Positions 1 to 10,535 of a DNA stretch of 64,000 nucleotides are shown here, in pieces. The notes under the pieces are model-generated. The model was not told the DNA's origin. It saw only the letters and a list, made by a program, of their open reading frames with translations, and made no database searches. Origin of the DNA: Fusarium oxysporum f. sp. lycopersici 4287. Taxonomy: Eukaryota > Ascomycota > Sordariomycetes > Hypocreales > Nectriaceae. Each line of letters starts with the position of its first letter. Position 1 is the stretch's first letter. Made by a program: the position numbers and the translations under genes. The DNA lies in assembly GCF_000149955.1 (NCBI RefSeq), contig NC_030989.1, positions 823,079-887,078 of the forward strand, written 5' to 3'.

Positions 1-1763
1 CTCGCCCAGTCTCTATGCAGATGCCAACTCAGGCTTCACAAAGCGCTGGGGCAAAGGAAGGCAAGGAGGGAAAGAAGTGGCTCAAGTGGTTGAAGGGTGG
101 CTCCAAATCTGTTTCACATAGTCCAACTACGCCAGTCATTTCTTCACCTATATCACCTGCTGTTGGACGTCCCAGTTGGGGCGGTGGAGAGTATGCTCAG
201 CAAGCTGTATGGCAGCCCGGGCAGCCTATGTCTTCTGCCAAACCAGGCTTCCAGGGAAATACGGTGCCTCCTCAATCTCAACCTGGGCAGATGCATCAAC
301 CAGCTCAACCACCAACTCAGCCCGTCCAGGCACCCCCTCAGCATGGCCAGATGGGTTTCAGACCTGGTCAGCCACTTCCTCGGACTGGACCACTACCGCC
401 TCAAGCCGCTCAGTTTCCCCAGACCAGTCAAGCGTCTCAGCAGCCAAGCCAAATACCTCCCCAGTCTGGACAGATGCTACATCAAGGAGGACCTCCAGCC
501 CAGCCAGGCCAGATTATCCCTCAAACCATGCAATTGCCTTCTCAACAACGGCAACCACCTCAGAACAGACAGATGCCACTACAGCAGGGACAGATAAATA
601 CCCAGCCAGGACCAGCACCGACTCCATCGAGCCAGATTCCTCCTCAAGCAATGCAGTTGCCGCCCCAGAACCGACAGTCACCTCCCCAACAGGAACGAAT
701 GCCCACTCAACAGGTTCAAACGCAACCGCAGTTTAATCAAATGACGTTTAAGCCTGGCCAAGTTCCTCCCCCAGGTCCAGTACCGAGAGATCGACAGCCT
801 GAGCCTAGAGGATACTCAACGGGAGGGCAATCTGTAGGAGTTTCGGCAACACAGCCTGTGACTATACCTCCTAAAGTGCCAGACCCTTCCATGGCTCCTC
901 CTGTAAGAGTTGAACCGAGCAACATTTCTCAGCGACAAGCGCCACCTCAAAGACAACCATCCCCAGCCCAACCAAAAGCTTTGGAACAAGCACCTATGCC
1001 TCAGTCTAAAGCTCCTAAGCCGCCTCAACCTCCACAAATTGCTACGCCAAACACCCTTCAACCTCAGCCAAACAGCCAGAGAGGTATATCTCCACCCCCG
1101 CCTGCAGTGAGCCCCGGCTTGTCTGACGCGGCTGCTTCCTCGATAAGTCACATGTCCTCTTACAGAAGAGACAGCTTCTCGGATGCTGGGTCAATCACAA
1201 CCATCGAGGTGGCTCAGGCACAGCCACAGCCTGTTTTGAAACCTTCCATCGTTCAAGTCCACAGGAGATCAACTGACATGATTAGTAAATCTCAAGTCCA
1301 TCTGAATAACGACTCTCAGTCAAGCTCAGATGTGACTCCGAGAATATCCGCAGAGACTGCTCGTGTGGGAACAGAGGCTGCTCCGCCTCCCTCAAACCTA
1401 CAATATCAGCAGGCTACTTCTAGACCTGAGCCCATACCTCAGCTCAACACTTCAAAGCACGATATCACTACAGCACCTTTGCCCTCCAAACCCGACGAGC
1501 CAAAGTTTGTCCAACCCCATACACGGGACCAACATATGAACCAGGAGCCAGCACCGCACAAGGCTGATCATCGCTCTGCGGCTTATGCCAATTCCAGTAT
1601 TCAAAATCAACACAGCAACAATAATACCAAACCGATTTCGAATATACCACAACCGGCACCTGCCAAGCCAGCTGCCCCAGCCGCAGAAGACAAATGGGCA
1701 AAAAAACCAGTAGTAGACTATTCTGGTGGAGACTGGGGAGATGACGATGACTGGGACTACTGA
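1..1763 (+). CDS. Pro/Gln-rich low-complexity protein, 3' part (5' end outside window)
   Basis: The frame is open from the left edge to a TGA at 1761-1763, giving about 586 visible residues. There is no in-frame stop before the first ATG at 15, so the start most likely lies upstream. Alternatively, an acceptor-like pyrimidine tract ending in AG at 19-20 begins an exon here. A short basic-aromatic patch (KKWLKWLKGG) is followed by about 350 residues rich in P, Q, M and G with irregular PPQ/GQM repeats, then a Ser/Thr-rich stretch, and a sharply acidic aromatic end (SGGDWGDDDDWDY). The acidic W/D tail on a disordered body suggests a peptide ligand for an adaptor domain; that is inference only. 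Some fungal proteins of this style carry a WW domain near the N-terminus, but none is visible in this part. The function is not recognised. Confidence 0.8.
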   Translation, partial: RPVSMQMPTQASQSAGAKEGKEGKKWLKWLKGGSKSVSHSPTTPVISSPISPAVGRPSWGGGEYAQQAVWQPGQPMSSAKPGFQGNTVPPQSQPGQMHQPAQPPTQPVQAPPQHGQMGFRPGQPLPRTGPLPPQAAQFPQTSQASQQPSQIPPQSGQMLHQGGPPAQPGQIIPQTMQLPSQQRQPPQNRQMPLQQGQINTQPGPAPTPSSQIPPQAMQLPPQNRQSPPQQERMPTQQVQTQPQFNQMTFKPGQVPPPGPVPRDRQPEPRGYSTGGQSVGVSATQPVTIPPKVPDPSMAPPVRVEPSNISQRQAPPQRQPSPAQPKALEQAPMPQSKAPKPPQPPQIATPNTLQPQPNSQRGISPPPPAVSPGLSDAAASSISHMSSYRRDSFSDAGSITTIEVAQAQPQPVLKPSIVQVHRRSTDMISKSQVHLNNDSQSSSDVTPRISAETARVGTEAAPPPSNLQYQQATSRPEPIPQLNTSKHDITTAPLPSKPDEPKFVQPHTRDQHMNQEPAPHKADHRSAAYANSSIQNQHSNNNTKPISNIPQPAPAKPAAPAAEDKWAKKPVVDYSGGDWGDDDDWDY

Positions 1764-3197
1764 TATCTTGATTGTATACATGGCTTCACATTTCTTAGCG
1801 ACCATATGGCGGAGTTCACTATCCATTGTCAAGAGTTTGAGATTGTATAAGAGCAGGAACTTAATTGGGAAAATATAGATAGAAAACTTGGTAATCTACA
1901 ATCAAGAGTTGGTAGTTGGCTCTTCTCTGGTGGTTATAAACATCGAAACTATTTGCTGGTGTTTGACTTCCCTCTCTTGGCCGCTTTTGTCCCTGGAGTA
2001 GCACGCTCAAAACAATCAGCGTAGCATTCTCCCGCTCGCTCTGAGAAGTGTTTTCAACAACACAAAGACAATGTTTGTTTGTTCTGGCACAGAGATGAGT
2101 CACCTGCCTAAGAATGCTTGTCTTGCGTAAACTCTGCAGTTGAAAGAAGATCCCCATGATGTAAGTCAACGATAAATGCAAACAATACATGAAGGCGACC
2201 AAAAGTTTTCCTGAACGTTTCCAGGTATGTAAGTATAGCTTTTAGGACAAAGGGTGCTAGCATGGCATCCACTTCAGAATTCGAGCAAGATCCTGTAAGA
2301 TATCCTGGTTGTGGTCGATCTCATACATCTGGATATGGACAGTATCGAATTGAGGGCATCGAGAAAGAGCATTGTGAAGTGCACTTGGAGAAGTTTGGAG
2401 CAGCAGAATTATATAGAGTATTATCGCAGGCATAATTCTATAACCAAGGGATGAGGCTGACAGTGATCTGGCACTGCATGGTACTTTGAACTTAAGATTG
2501 TCTTTAAATCCCTATAAGCTAACTCCTTATTCTGGTTTTCACTACTGTGCCACTGCCTTTTCAACTCAGAAAGTTCTCTTTATCACCAAACATTTCTTTC
2601 GGACTCAACGCGCATTTCCTTCATTCTTCCTACTTCGTCAGCCTCTCGACACTTCACCTCCCACCCAAGTCAGGGGATGATACTCACTCTTCAGTATTCT
2701 ATTTAGACTGCTCTGTAATGATACTCTCAAACTTCGAAAACCGCAGTTCTCCAGTACTTGAGACTATAATCACCAAGCGAAGTTGCTAACATTCGATGAG
2801 GCTAACTTCTCCTACCATTTGTTTTGTTTCCTACCTTTGCTTCTGTTACCCTGCAAACTTTCAATGGCACCTCACAAATCTTCAAGAAAATAAACATGCC
2901 TGCCTCCTTTCATCTTTCGCGCCCCGCGCGCACTGCCGGTTTATCCTCTCTCTCTCTTGAATCATTGCATCTTTCTTTTTACATCTTACGCATGACAGAA
3001 GATGAGACGCTTACCCAGGATATCTTCTATATGTATTATTCTCAGGGTACAGTACCAAGCTGGCTGCTAGCTACGATATATTGTGTGGTCTTCTCTTCCT
3101 TGATGCCAACATAGCGAATCTGTACGTCTTTGTTATTCATGCCCCGTCTCTTCATCTCTGACGATTTCATTTTCCCCAAAGCCTCAGTGCTGATAAC
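1764..3197. other. Intergenic spacer, no firm gene
   Basis: This contains the 3' flank of the Pro/Gln-rich gene. A short open frame of 57 codons starts at ATG 2262 and ends at TAA 2433-2435. It reads like coding sequence (Cys/His-containing, charged), and a GTAAGA donor-like site lies about 30 bases into it, but no partner exon could be assigned. A second frame from 2992 runs to a TAG near 3112. Nothing else is recognisable. Confidence 0.4.
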
Positions 3198-4160
3198 ATG
3201 GAAGAAAACGAGAACACCTTCCTAGATCTGGAGTCGAGTCTTATAAAGGAGCTATATCTAGAACCTGATGACAGCAGATTGTTAAAAGGGTTCAACGACA
3301 ACTGAGACAAATGCAGCACATACTGGGATGAAGATACCCAGAAGAAGCTACTACAATACATCACCGCCTGGGATGTGAGAACGAACGATACCAATCGCGT
3401 CGACGCCAGCGGTCACAAATTTTGACAAACTAAGAAAGAGGAGATGACATGGGCGATCTGGCCGTATTGAGAACCCATTATGGGATCGAAAAGTTGTCGA
3501 AACCCAAGTCTAAAATAACTGACAAGTTTATTGGCATCATCCCATCGTCTTGGGCTTGCCCAGACTTCAAGCTTGATTATCAACACTCTTAGTAGTGCAA
3601 GATCTTCCAGTTGCAGAGACCCTCAAAGCGCTAGTCGTCATCCTTCTCTCTTTGTCACATACCCCATTCATACTATTGATTCAAAGTCGTCATCTCTTTT
3701 CAAGTCCTTGAGAACCACGGTGACACTCTTCCTCCTACCATCTGTGCAAAATATCCAACCAACGCCAGGACATTGCTCTTAATCCCAGTGACTGGAGTTA
3801 TGCCACTGAGCGGAGCAGCAGAGCTCGACGTTCTCTCATCCGCCAAAAAAGATCGCCACGACCTCAAGGTGAAGACTTCCAGGGGGAAGTGACATCTGTG
3901 CAGGACCTCACGGGTCTCGATCTCACAGACGCTAAGAAGGAGACAGATGGAGTTATCTCGTGAGTCCTTGACCACCCATTGTCTTAGCGACACTGAATGT
4001 TGTACTAATCTTCCTAGGAACCAGCTAGGAGTTATGGTAGGGCTGCTTCTCCGTCTTCATTACCATACCCCCAAGGACTCCAACCTCGTCGGGACCTTCG
4101 AACCCTACACAGGTCATGTCATCCCGTACCAACCGCACTCTTTAACTTCACAAAATTGAA
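3198..4160 (+). pseudogene. Decayed protein-coding gene remnant
   Basis: From ATG 3198 a coding-like frame runs 35 codons (MEENENTFLDLESSL...) to TGA 3303-3305. It continues in the same frame for 39 coding-like codons to TGA 3423-3425, then meets further stops. Around 3797-3961 coding-like text continues but shifts frame. A recognisable GTGAGT...CCTAG intron lies at about 3959-4017, after which a frame stays open to TGA at 4157-4159. Retained splice sites with in-frame TGA stops and frame changes suggest a gene that has decayed. The TGA stops could derive from CGA by C-to-T change, as in repeat-induced point mutation. The family is not recognised. It could instead be a live gene whose introns I failed to place. 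Confidence 0.35.
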
Positions 4161-4622
4161 CATAGAAAGTAAAATGTAAGGTAGGTTGAATAAAACCTCC
4201 CGGTTGGCGAGCCAGAGGTGACGCATCGGCCAAGTGACTAATCAAGAGAGTCTTATGCCAAGCCGGCTGCTTGCTGGCCAGCTGTCCTCTGGGGCGTAAC
4301 CTTGGAGAGTTCCATGTTCTCTACAAAAAAGACAAGCACCAGCAGCTCCGACTTTCAGTGATCCTTCCCAGGGCGGTTGCCAAATCCCATCTTGTCTACT
4401 ACGACGAGTGGGCGACCTCGCTCAGGGGCCCGATGAAGCTCGATCCAGTCACGAAGAACTGGCGCAGAGAGATCACGAGCTTCTAGAGTGAGCAAATGAG
4501 AATCTGCGACCAGGTGGTTTAATCTAAGGGTGAGGACGAACAGGGTACAGCAATCACAGACACTCAAGTCATTGATGCTGCTAACATTTGCTTAACAGAA
4601 GATTCACTCACTGATGACAGCA
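4161..4622. other. Spacer with coding-like fragments
   Basis: A plus-strand frame at 4271-4486 (ending NWRREITSF) and an overlapping minus-strand frame at 4355-4567 both look faintly protein-like, but neither has a supported start or neighbouring exons. It is probably part of the same decayed tract as the flanking remnants. Confidence 0.25.
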
Positions 4623-4910
4623 TTAAGTTGCTGGTAATCCGGCTGTAGACGGTGGAGAAGAGGGGTTCCTGACAACGCTGTCAGTCAGGGTAGTCAGCAG
4701 GGCCGCAACATCGTCGGTGCCCATGGCGGGCGAGTCAAAGAGGAGCCTGCGAATGGGCCCAACCAGATGGTGATCGACAGTATCCCAAGCCTTGTAAACC
4801 GCCAGCAGAATCACGAATACAAGACACGCATCCAATTCCACTCCTATCGACAGACCCGACCAGATGATGATCGAGAATACCCCCAGCCTCCTCAGTCGTG
4901 AGAACCTCAA
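4623..4910 (-). pseudogene. C-terminal fragment of a membrane protein
   Basis: The minus-strand frame of 95 codons contains two hydrophobic stretches (VFSIIIWSGLSIGVE and CLVFVILLAVY). They are followed by a soluble tail (AWDTVDHHLVGPIRRLLF, then a Ser/Pro-rich end) and a stop at 4623. This hydrophobic-then-amphipathic arrangement looks like the end of a genuine multi-pass fungal membrane protein. No N-terminal half is found upstream on this strand, where the DNA becomes AT-rich and non-coding beyond 4950. I read it as a truncated remnant; the family is not identified. Confidence 0.35.
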
Positions 4911-4947
4911 GCAGGATCAGGTGCCAAGGGAGCCTTAGTATTCTCAT

Positions 4948-6155
4948 GATTTGAATACCTGACGTGGAGAATTAGTGAGTCATCCAGGGCCATGTTGGGA
5001 AAGATTATCCAATGTTAGTTACAGGGATAAGACATAAAGCTGATATTGAAAACCATCTTCTGGTCTTTAGGATAACTTTACCCTAAGGTTACCTAATTCA
5101 TCATAAACTTAGGACTAACTTTTCCTAACGCTTTGTAATCCTTGGGATAAGTTTATGTCGAGGCTTTTTTATCCTATTCTCGCCATAAGTGTCGCATAGT
5201 GAAAAGACTTATCGTATGTCTCTTAAGATATAGCATAAGAGACTTTGTTCTTTAAATCATTATCCAAAAAGTATAGCAAGCAGCTGGCAAAGGCATTTCT
5301 AACCTTGTGCCCAAGAGGCTCGCTCAAATGAAAAGACTGCTCAGGTCAGAATACAGATTACGTGTCCAGGTCGTATGCTAATGTGAGGTTGCATTATAAA
5401 GCTCTAGGCTTCAAGGTTATCTTCAGCATCAAGTTCTATTCTATATGCACAATCGCCAGGCTAGTTACATGTTTACATGCGAGCACGAAACCTGATGAGG
5501 GTAGTGACGAGGATGACACTGGAGCGGGGAGTGCCACTCAAGATATTAATGTCTGCATGAAACTTCCATAACATTAGTTAAATTCATGCAGAGATTCCTT
5601 GTTGTTGAAACAGAATACTCAATCCGCATGGTATATCAAGTCTATGCTTCGGAACCCCCAGTGCCTCTTGTTATTCGCAGGTCAGAGAGGAGAGAGACAC
5701 CATAGGTCTATCTTGTTCTCTCATATATTCTCTTACTCTATAGCTGACTCAAAATAGGCTATTTAGTATCGACGGGAAAAATGGAGGTGCACAGGAGTGT
5801 AATAACTACCACTGAGTATACCAACTCGGTGAACATCATCGATATGCAAATATCAGCATTACCAATGTTCTTCACCCCTTTTTAGTTCATCGTCTTGATA
5901 CATAGATAGAGACTTTCACCAAGTAATCGAGAGTGCTCATATAAATACATACACTCTGGATGGTCGATCTACAATAAGAGAAACAACAAGAGAATTGACT
6001 TACACGGCACTTGTCCAAAGTAACTCGACAAACAGCCAATCAACGCATTTTCCCCAAGAGCCAATGTTGCTGAGTGGGTCCTAAACCAAGGGCTCTCCAC
6101 AAATTGCAAAATCGGTTATAGTACTCAAAATGAACATGGCTCTTCAACAAACACA
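4948..6155. other. AT-rich spacer
   Basis: There is no supported gene. The first 300 bases are AT-rich and repeat GGATAA/TTATCC-like words. They contain a perfect 10-bp inverted repeat at 5102-5111 and 5148-5157. The remainder up to the tRNA gene shows only short frames. Confidence 0.5.
5102..5157. repeat. Inverted repeat, 10-bp arms
   Basis: CATAAACTTA at 5102-5111 is the exact reverse complement of TAAGTTTATG at 5148-5157, with a 36-base loop. The surrounding AT-rich tract repeats related GGATAA words. It could be a relic of a small non-autonomous element or simple AT-rich chance. Confidence 0.5.
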
Positions 6156-6246
6156 TCCGGTGTGGTGTATCGGTTTATCATTCCGCGTTTTCAATTGCAC
6201 TGCAATAAATACCGCGGCGAGCGGGGTTCGACTCCCCGCACCGGAG
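6156..6246 (+). tRNA. tRNA-Glu (anticodon UUC) with an 18-nt intron
   Basis: The acceptor stem TCCGGTG (6156-6162) pairs perfectly with CACCGGA (6239-6245), followed by discriminator G6246. The anticodon stem CCGCG (6183-6187) pairs with CGCGG (6213-6217). The loop reads T-T-[TTC]-A, with anticodon TTC at 6190-6192. An 18-base intron (6194-6211) follows the base 3' of the anticodon, the canonical position for nuclear tRNA introns. The T arm GCGGGGTTCGACTCCCCGC contains a good B box (GGTTCGACTCC, 6225-6235). The mature length is 73 nt. The D stem is weak, as is usual for this isoacceptor. A Pol III terminator lies at 6278-6282. Confidence 0.95.
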
Positions 6247-6277
6247 AATCTAACGAGCTCATTATGAGTTAGTGATC

Positions 6278-6282
6278 TTTTT
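6278..6282 (+). terminator. Pol III T-run terminator of tRNA-Glu
   Basis: This is the first run of five T residues downstream of the tRNA, 32 bases past its 3' end. It is the usual termination signal for RNA polymerase III. Confidence 0.7.
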
Positions 6283-6340
6283 GTGGTGTTTAACAATTCG
6301 TGGTGAGACATATTGACCATGCCGGGAGTAAGCGGTATTC

Positions 6341-6365
6341 TTTTTTTTTTTTTTTTTTTTTTTTT
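6341..6365. repeat. Homopolymer (T)25
   Basis: An uninterrupted run of 25 T begins 95 bases downstream of the tRNA gene. Read on the minus strand it is a poly(A) tract, which could be the tail of a retroposed sequence lying to the right, or simple slippage. No target-site duplication was recognised. Confidence 0.9.
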
Positions 6366-7054
6366 GGCGATATAATACCTACTCAGAAACCAGCTTACTC
6401 ATGGGCTTTCCTTAATGGATTGATTATAGAAATCTTAATTAACAAACTACTTTTGTATGAAAATGCCTCTTGAAGTTTCTTTTCAGCTTTGTGGGTAGAA
6501 CATCCACGAACACTTAGTACTATCTGAGAAGCCAAGCCATTTCTAGCTGATACGAACCCCTTGATATGAACCATCAGCTTGTATACTACAGTAGGGTAAC
6601 TTCATCTTGCTCTGCTTCTCATCATGTTTCACTACCCGGTCAGCTTCTCTCATAGAGTTAAAGTCAGCGTACCTGCACGAACATGGTGCTTACGTGTTTT
6701 CATCAATCCCAATATATCCAATTATCCTGTTCAGTCACTCAGCTCTCAATTTGGCTTCATTATTGCTCCCAGCTGTCAGATCCATGATTCTTTGACATCT
6801 GCCAAAAACGGCAAAAGACCATCGACGCCGAAATAAAATTGTGGGGTGGTCCGTATCCCGGGGTCCCCACTAGCCGTCACCTTCCCTCCACCTTGTCCGA
6901 AACGTACCTTCCTTCCGCTTCTCTGAGTCTGTTCGAACAACATCATTGCATTTCTCGTCTAGCGTCTACAACGTTAATTCCTTAGAATACATCCTTTCTT
7001 TGTTCATAACTAGCTAGCTTAGGTACTCTCCCCCTATTGACTACACCCCGCATC
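6366..7054. other. Spacer and 5' flank of the UBC7 gene
   Basis: No gene is supported. Short frames at 6607-6836 lack other evidence. The last 200 bases become C/T-rich on the plus strand, typical of a filamentous-fungal promoter and leader, and lead into the ATG at 7055. Confidence 0.5.
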
Positions 7055-7600
7055 ATGACGTCTACCGCCCACCGCCGCCTACTCCAAGAGTATCGCGCTC
7101 TCACCAACAACCCACCAGAAGGCATCACCGCCGGCCCCATCTCTGAAGACGATCTTCTTCACTGGGAGTGCCTTATTCAAGGCCCTGAGGGTACTCCCTT
7201 TGAGGGTGGCGTCTTTCCTGCGGAGCTCAAGTTCCCAAAGGACTATCCGCTTGCCCCGCCATCAATGAAGTTCCTCGCCGATGTGTGGCACCCCAATGGT
7301 TCGTCAACTCTTCAGTCTTTCGCATGCTCATACTGACTTTCTACAGTGTACCCTAGTGGTCTGGTATGCATTTCGATCCTTCACCCTCCTGGCGACGATC
7401 CCAACCATTACGAGCACGCATCCGAACGATGGTCACCTATTCAGTCTGTCGAGAAGATCCTAATCTCTGTCATGAGCATGCTCGCCGAGCCCAACGACGA
7501 GTCTCCTGCAAACGTTGAGGCAGCAAAGATGTGGCGTGAACGGCGCACCGAATACGAGAATAAGGTCCGCGAAGGTGTCCGAAAAATGCTGGGTCTATAG
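7055..7600 (+). CDS. UBC7: Ubiquitin-conjugating enzyme E2, UBC7/UBE2G2 family
   Basis: Exons 7055-7298 and 7347-7600 are joined across a 48-bp intron (GTTCGT...CTACAG, branch CTGAC). The product is 165 residues, the same length as yeast Ubc7. The E2 fold is complete: HPN motif at 79-81, catalytic cysteine at C89 in SGLVCISIL, and the acidic loop insertion after the cysteine ([11 protein letters not shown]) that distinguishes the Ubc7/Cdc34 class. The end ([10 protein letters not shown]) matches the family. Ubc7 charges ubiquitin for ER-associated degradation, working at the ER membrane with Hrd1/Doa10 ligases and a Cue1-type anchor. ATG 7055 was chosen because the protein then begins as the family does ([12 protein letters not shown]). 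Only a TTG codon precedes it in frame. Confidence 0.96.
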
Positions 7601-7785
7601 CATATAAATACTTAGTGGCAAGGAGTATTGGCGCACATTTTTGACACGGCGAAGCATGGCATAGCATGGTGTTCGGCAGCGGTATCGCCGCCTAGATAGA
7701 ATTCATATACTCATCCGACATCCGTCTCAAGACACGCTTCTAAGTGAACGCTCTACAAACTCCGTCCCTCATGCTCATGCATAGA

Positions 7786-10535
7786 TCATAGTCCATTGTC
7801 CGCCTTAAACTTATCCCAGCTCTCGTTGAGAGTGCTAAACACCAATCCTGCGATCAACCTGACCTCGGTACTTGCGTTTTGAGGAAGCTGCGACATGTTA
7901 GAAAGATTCTTGACAGGGTCATGTGTGATACAATGCTTACCTTGTCAGGATGCGTCTTTGCGATAGCTTTCATATACGAGATCTTGACCTTATTGTTCAT
8001 AACTAGTTCGTGCAAGCCCACCTTCTTCCATCCACTGTTCTCCCACAGTACGCTATCGAGACTAGCAAGCAGAGCCCGAATATTGTCTCGTTTTCCGTCG
8101 CGCCAGGCAGATACCTTGGCATCAACCTTCTCGGAGAGCACAAACTTCTCGTCATCCTCCTTGGCTGCAGCCTCATTTGCCTCACGAAGGCGCGTGACGG
8201 CCTCAGAGCTCTTTTGAGGTCCAAGACTGGCTGTTGCGGAGGGTCTAGGCCGAGGTTTGGCGGCTGCTGGCTTCGGTGCTGGCTTGGGCTTGGGTGCCAG
8301 AGTGTTTTGGCATCTCTGTCGACCCTTAATGGCATTCGATCCACCAACGCCACTCTCGACACACAACTGCCAGACCGCACTAGCATCGCCCCATTTCTCC
8401 ATCTGTTCTAGAGCTTCTGCTTTCCTGCTCAAGGCCTTACCGTAAAGGTCTTTCAGGTCTCGGTTTTCGTCTACTCCGCTCTCATTCTTCACAGCCACCA
8501 CTTCTCCTTGACCATTGCCAGGTCCGATAAGCTTGAGTGCACTATCGGCATCTTCGACAGCCTGCTTGGGCTCTCCGGTCTTTAGCGCAGTCAAAGCACG
8601 GTTGCAGAGGAGGAGGATGGCAAGAGGATGTGTCGGTGGAACAGCTGACAGCGAAGACGAGTAGGATGAGTGGGCAGCAGCATAGTCACCTCGCTTGAAG
8701 TGAGCTGTACCCTGGAGGCGGTGCTGTGTAGAGGTTTGGAGCGCGACGGGGCTGATAGACGGGATCTCCCGAGCTGGTCGTGGTGATGGTCTTGAGACAG
8801 GGGGTGAGGGTCGCTTAGCCTGTGGAGTTGGTCGAGGAGAAGGCTGAGCGGGTCGTGAAGGCATAGACTGGGATGGTCTAACTTCTTGAGAGTTGAAGAG
8901 TAGATCTGATTCTGGTTCCGCCGGCTTGGATGTCGGCACTGGCGAAGAGGCCTGTGAAGATGTCTTATTTCTCCTATTAGGGCTTCTATAAGTAGAGATC
9001 TCATCGTCTGCCGCCAGTCTGTTGAGTCGCGATTTAGAATCAAAAGCCGATGTCGGTGGTTGCGCCTGCTGTTGCCATCGAGGTGCTGGACTGGCACGAC
9101 TGCCAGCAGAGTGAGCGGGTGATTGTCCCCTCGATGTCTGAGGAGTAGCCCTCTGCTCAGTAGGTCGACTGTTAGTCCGACGAGGCTGGGGACGGCCGCC
9201 AGCTTCAAGCATCATAGCTTCGTCTGTAGCGTCTGCTCGTGCCTTTCCTGCGCTTTGCGATCTGGACTGCTGCTGTGCTTCCCGCATCCACTTAGGTTGG
9301 TTTGGGTCGCCTTCTTGTTGGAAATCGGCGACAGCCTGCTGCATCTTCTTCTGTCCAGTCTTCCAAAGTGAGTTAGCAGTCTTGAACAGGCTGTTACCCA
9401 TTGCGGCAGCTGTCTTTGCCAAGTCCTGATCGCCCGCTGCAGGCGACCTGCTATCACCTCTTGGAGGTCGACTTCCGGGCCTGCTAGAACTAGCAGATGA
9501 GGGTTTCGCCTGCGCCTGTTCCTTAGATTTTCGATGCGCCTCGTCCAGAAGCCAATTGACCGCAGCTTGAGCATTGTAACCGTCACCGCTCTCAACCAAA
9601 GCACGTCGGGCATCGTCAGCGGAGAACCCATAGTCCACAAGTTGCGCCACAGCTCGATCAAAAGGATCCTTGTTGACTCGTGGTGTTCGTTCAATATACT
9701 GCTCACGTGCTGGGGTAGCTTCCTCTTCAGATGAGCTTGAGTCCTCGTCTTCAATAGGCTTTCCAGGTTCCGCATTTGGTCTGCTGGCTTCCTGTTTACG
9801 TCGTACTTCCTCAACTGGACGTGCAAGATCTCCCAAAAAGTCGTCATCATCTGCCAATTGGGTAGATGCCGCAGGAGCAGCAGCGGGTTTCATCTGGTTC
9901 AGGCCAAAGGGATCATCATCTTCAACTCCAAAGGCGCCTCCATTCGCTCCTTTTCCGTTAGGATTCCATGCGTTGGGGTCGCTCAAGTTAATTGGCGCAG
10001 CTGCTGGGGCGCCATTCGCTGATGTCGATCGATGCGACTCAGGAGGAGGATAATAACTCGAATTGTCGACTTTGGTATCTTTATTGAAGGCGGCAAAGAG
10101 GTCGTCGTCGTCGATTTTTGGCGTGTTCGAGATAGGCGGCGGTTGTAACGCAGGGCTCGTCGATGCACCTCTGCTTCCAAGTGCGTCCCAGAACTGTCCA
10201 TTACCAAACTGAGCCTCCTGTTGTTTCTTCCTCTCCTCTTCCTTCTGTCGCTTCTCAGCCTCAAGTTGCGCCTGTCGCTCAGCCAAACTCAAGTTCTGCT
10301 TCAACTTTGCCGGTCCGAAATTCATCAAATTGCTGAAACTATCCTGCGATGGCTTCGTGGGTGCCGGCTTAGGGGCCACGGAACCAGAGCCCTGTGTGGA
10401 CAGAGGCGTGTTACGACCTGAGCCCAAAGGGGATGGTGTTGGTCGCATGGGCGCGAATGCCGAGTTCATAATAGGCGGCTTCGGTTGGCCGCCGGCTGGC
10501 TTAGAGGACCAATCGAGGCCTGAGAGGTCGTCCAT
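7786..10535 (-). CDS. SWA2: Auxilin-like J-domain protein (SWA2 type), clathrin uncoating
   Basis: Exons (minus strand) are 10535-7941 and 7887-7786, with a 53-bp intron at 7888-7940 (GTAAGC...CGCAG), giving 898 residues. The order matches Swa2. A disordered N-terminus carries clathrin/adaptor-type motifs (DDPFGLNQ near 205). A UBA domain lies at about 291-335 (VDYGFSADDARRAL), then a long Ser/Pro/Gln-rich linker. A TPR block lies at about 605-730, and a C-terminal auxilin-type J domain at about 810-898. The J domain has the HPD motif at 862-864 (KTHPDK), immediately before the intron, followed by LPQNASTEVRLIAG and ending NESWDKFKADNGL. It recruits Hsp70 to clathrin-coated vesicles and stimulates coat release. 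The last 34 codons would be missed if the intron were not removed. It is convergent with UBC7, with 185 bases between the stops. Confidence 0.95.

Noticed and set aside
4271..4486. 71-codon plus-strand ORF with protein-like end
   Set aside because: It overlaps an equally plausible minus-strand frame and has no start context. It is described only as part of the decayed tract.
8591..9850. Minus-strand 205- and 212-codon ORFs inside the SWA2 gene
   Set aside because: They are alternative frames of the same strand within a well-supported 898-residue protein.
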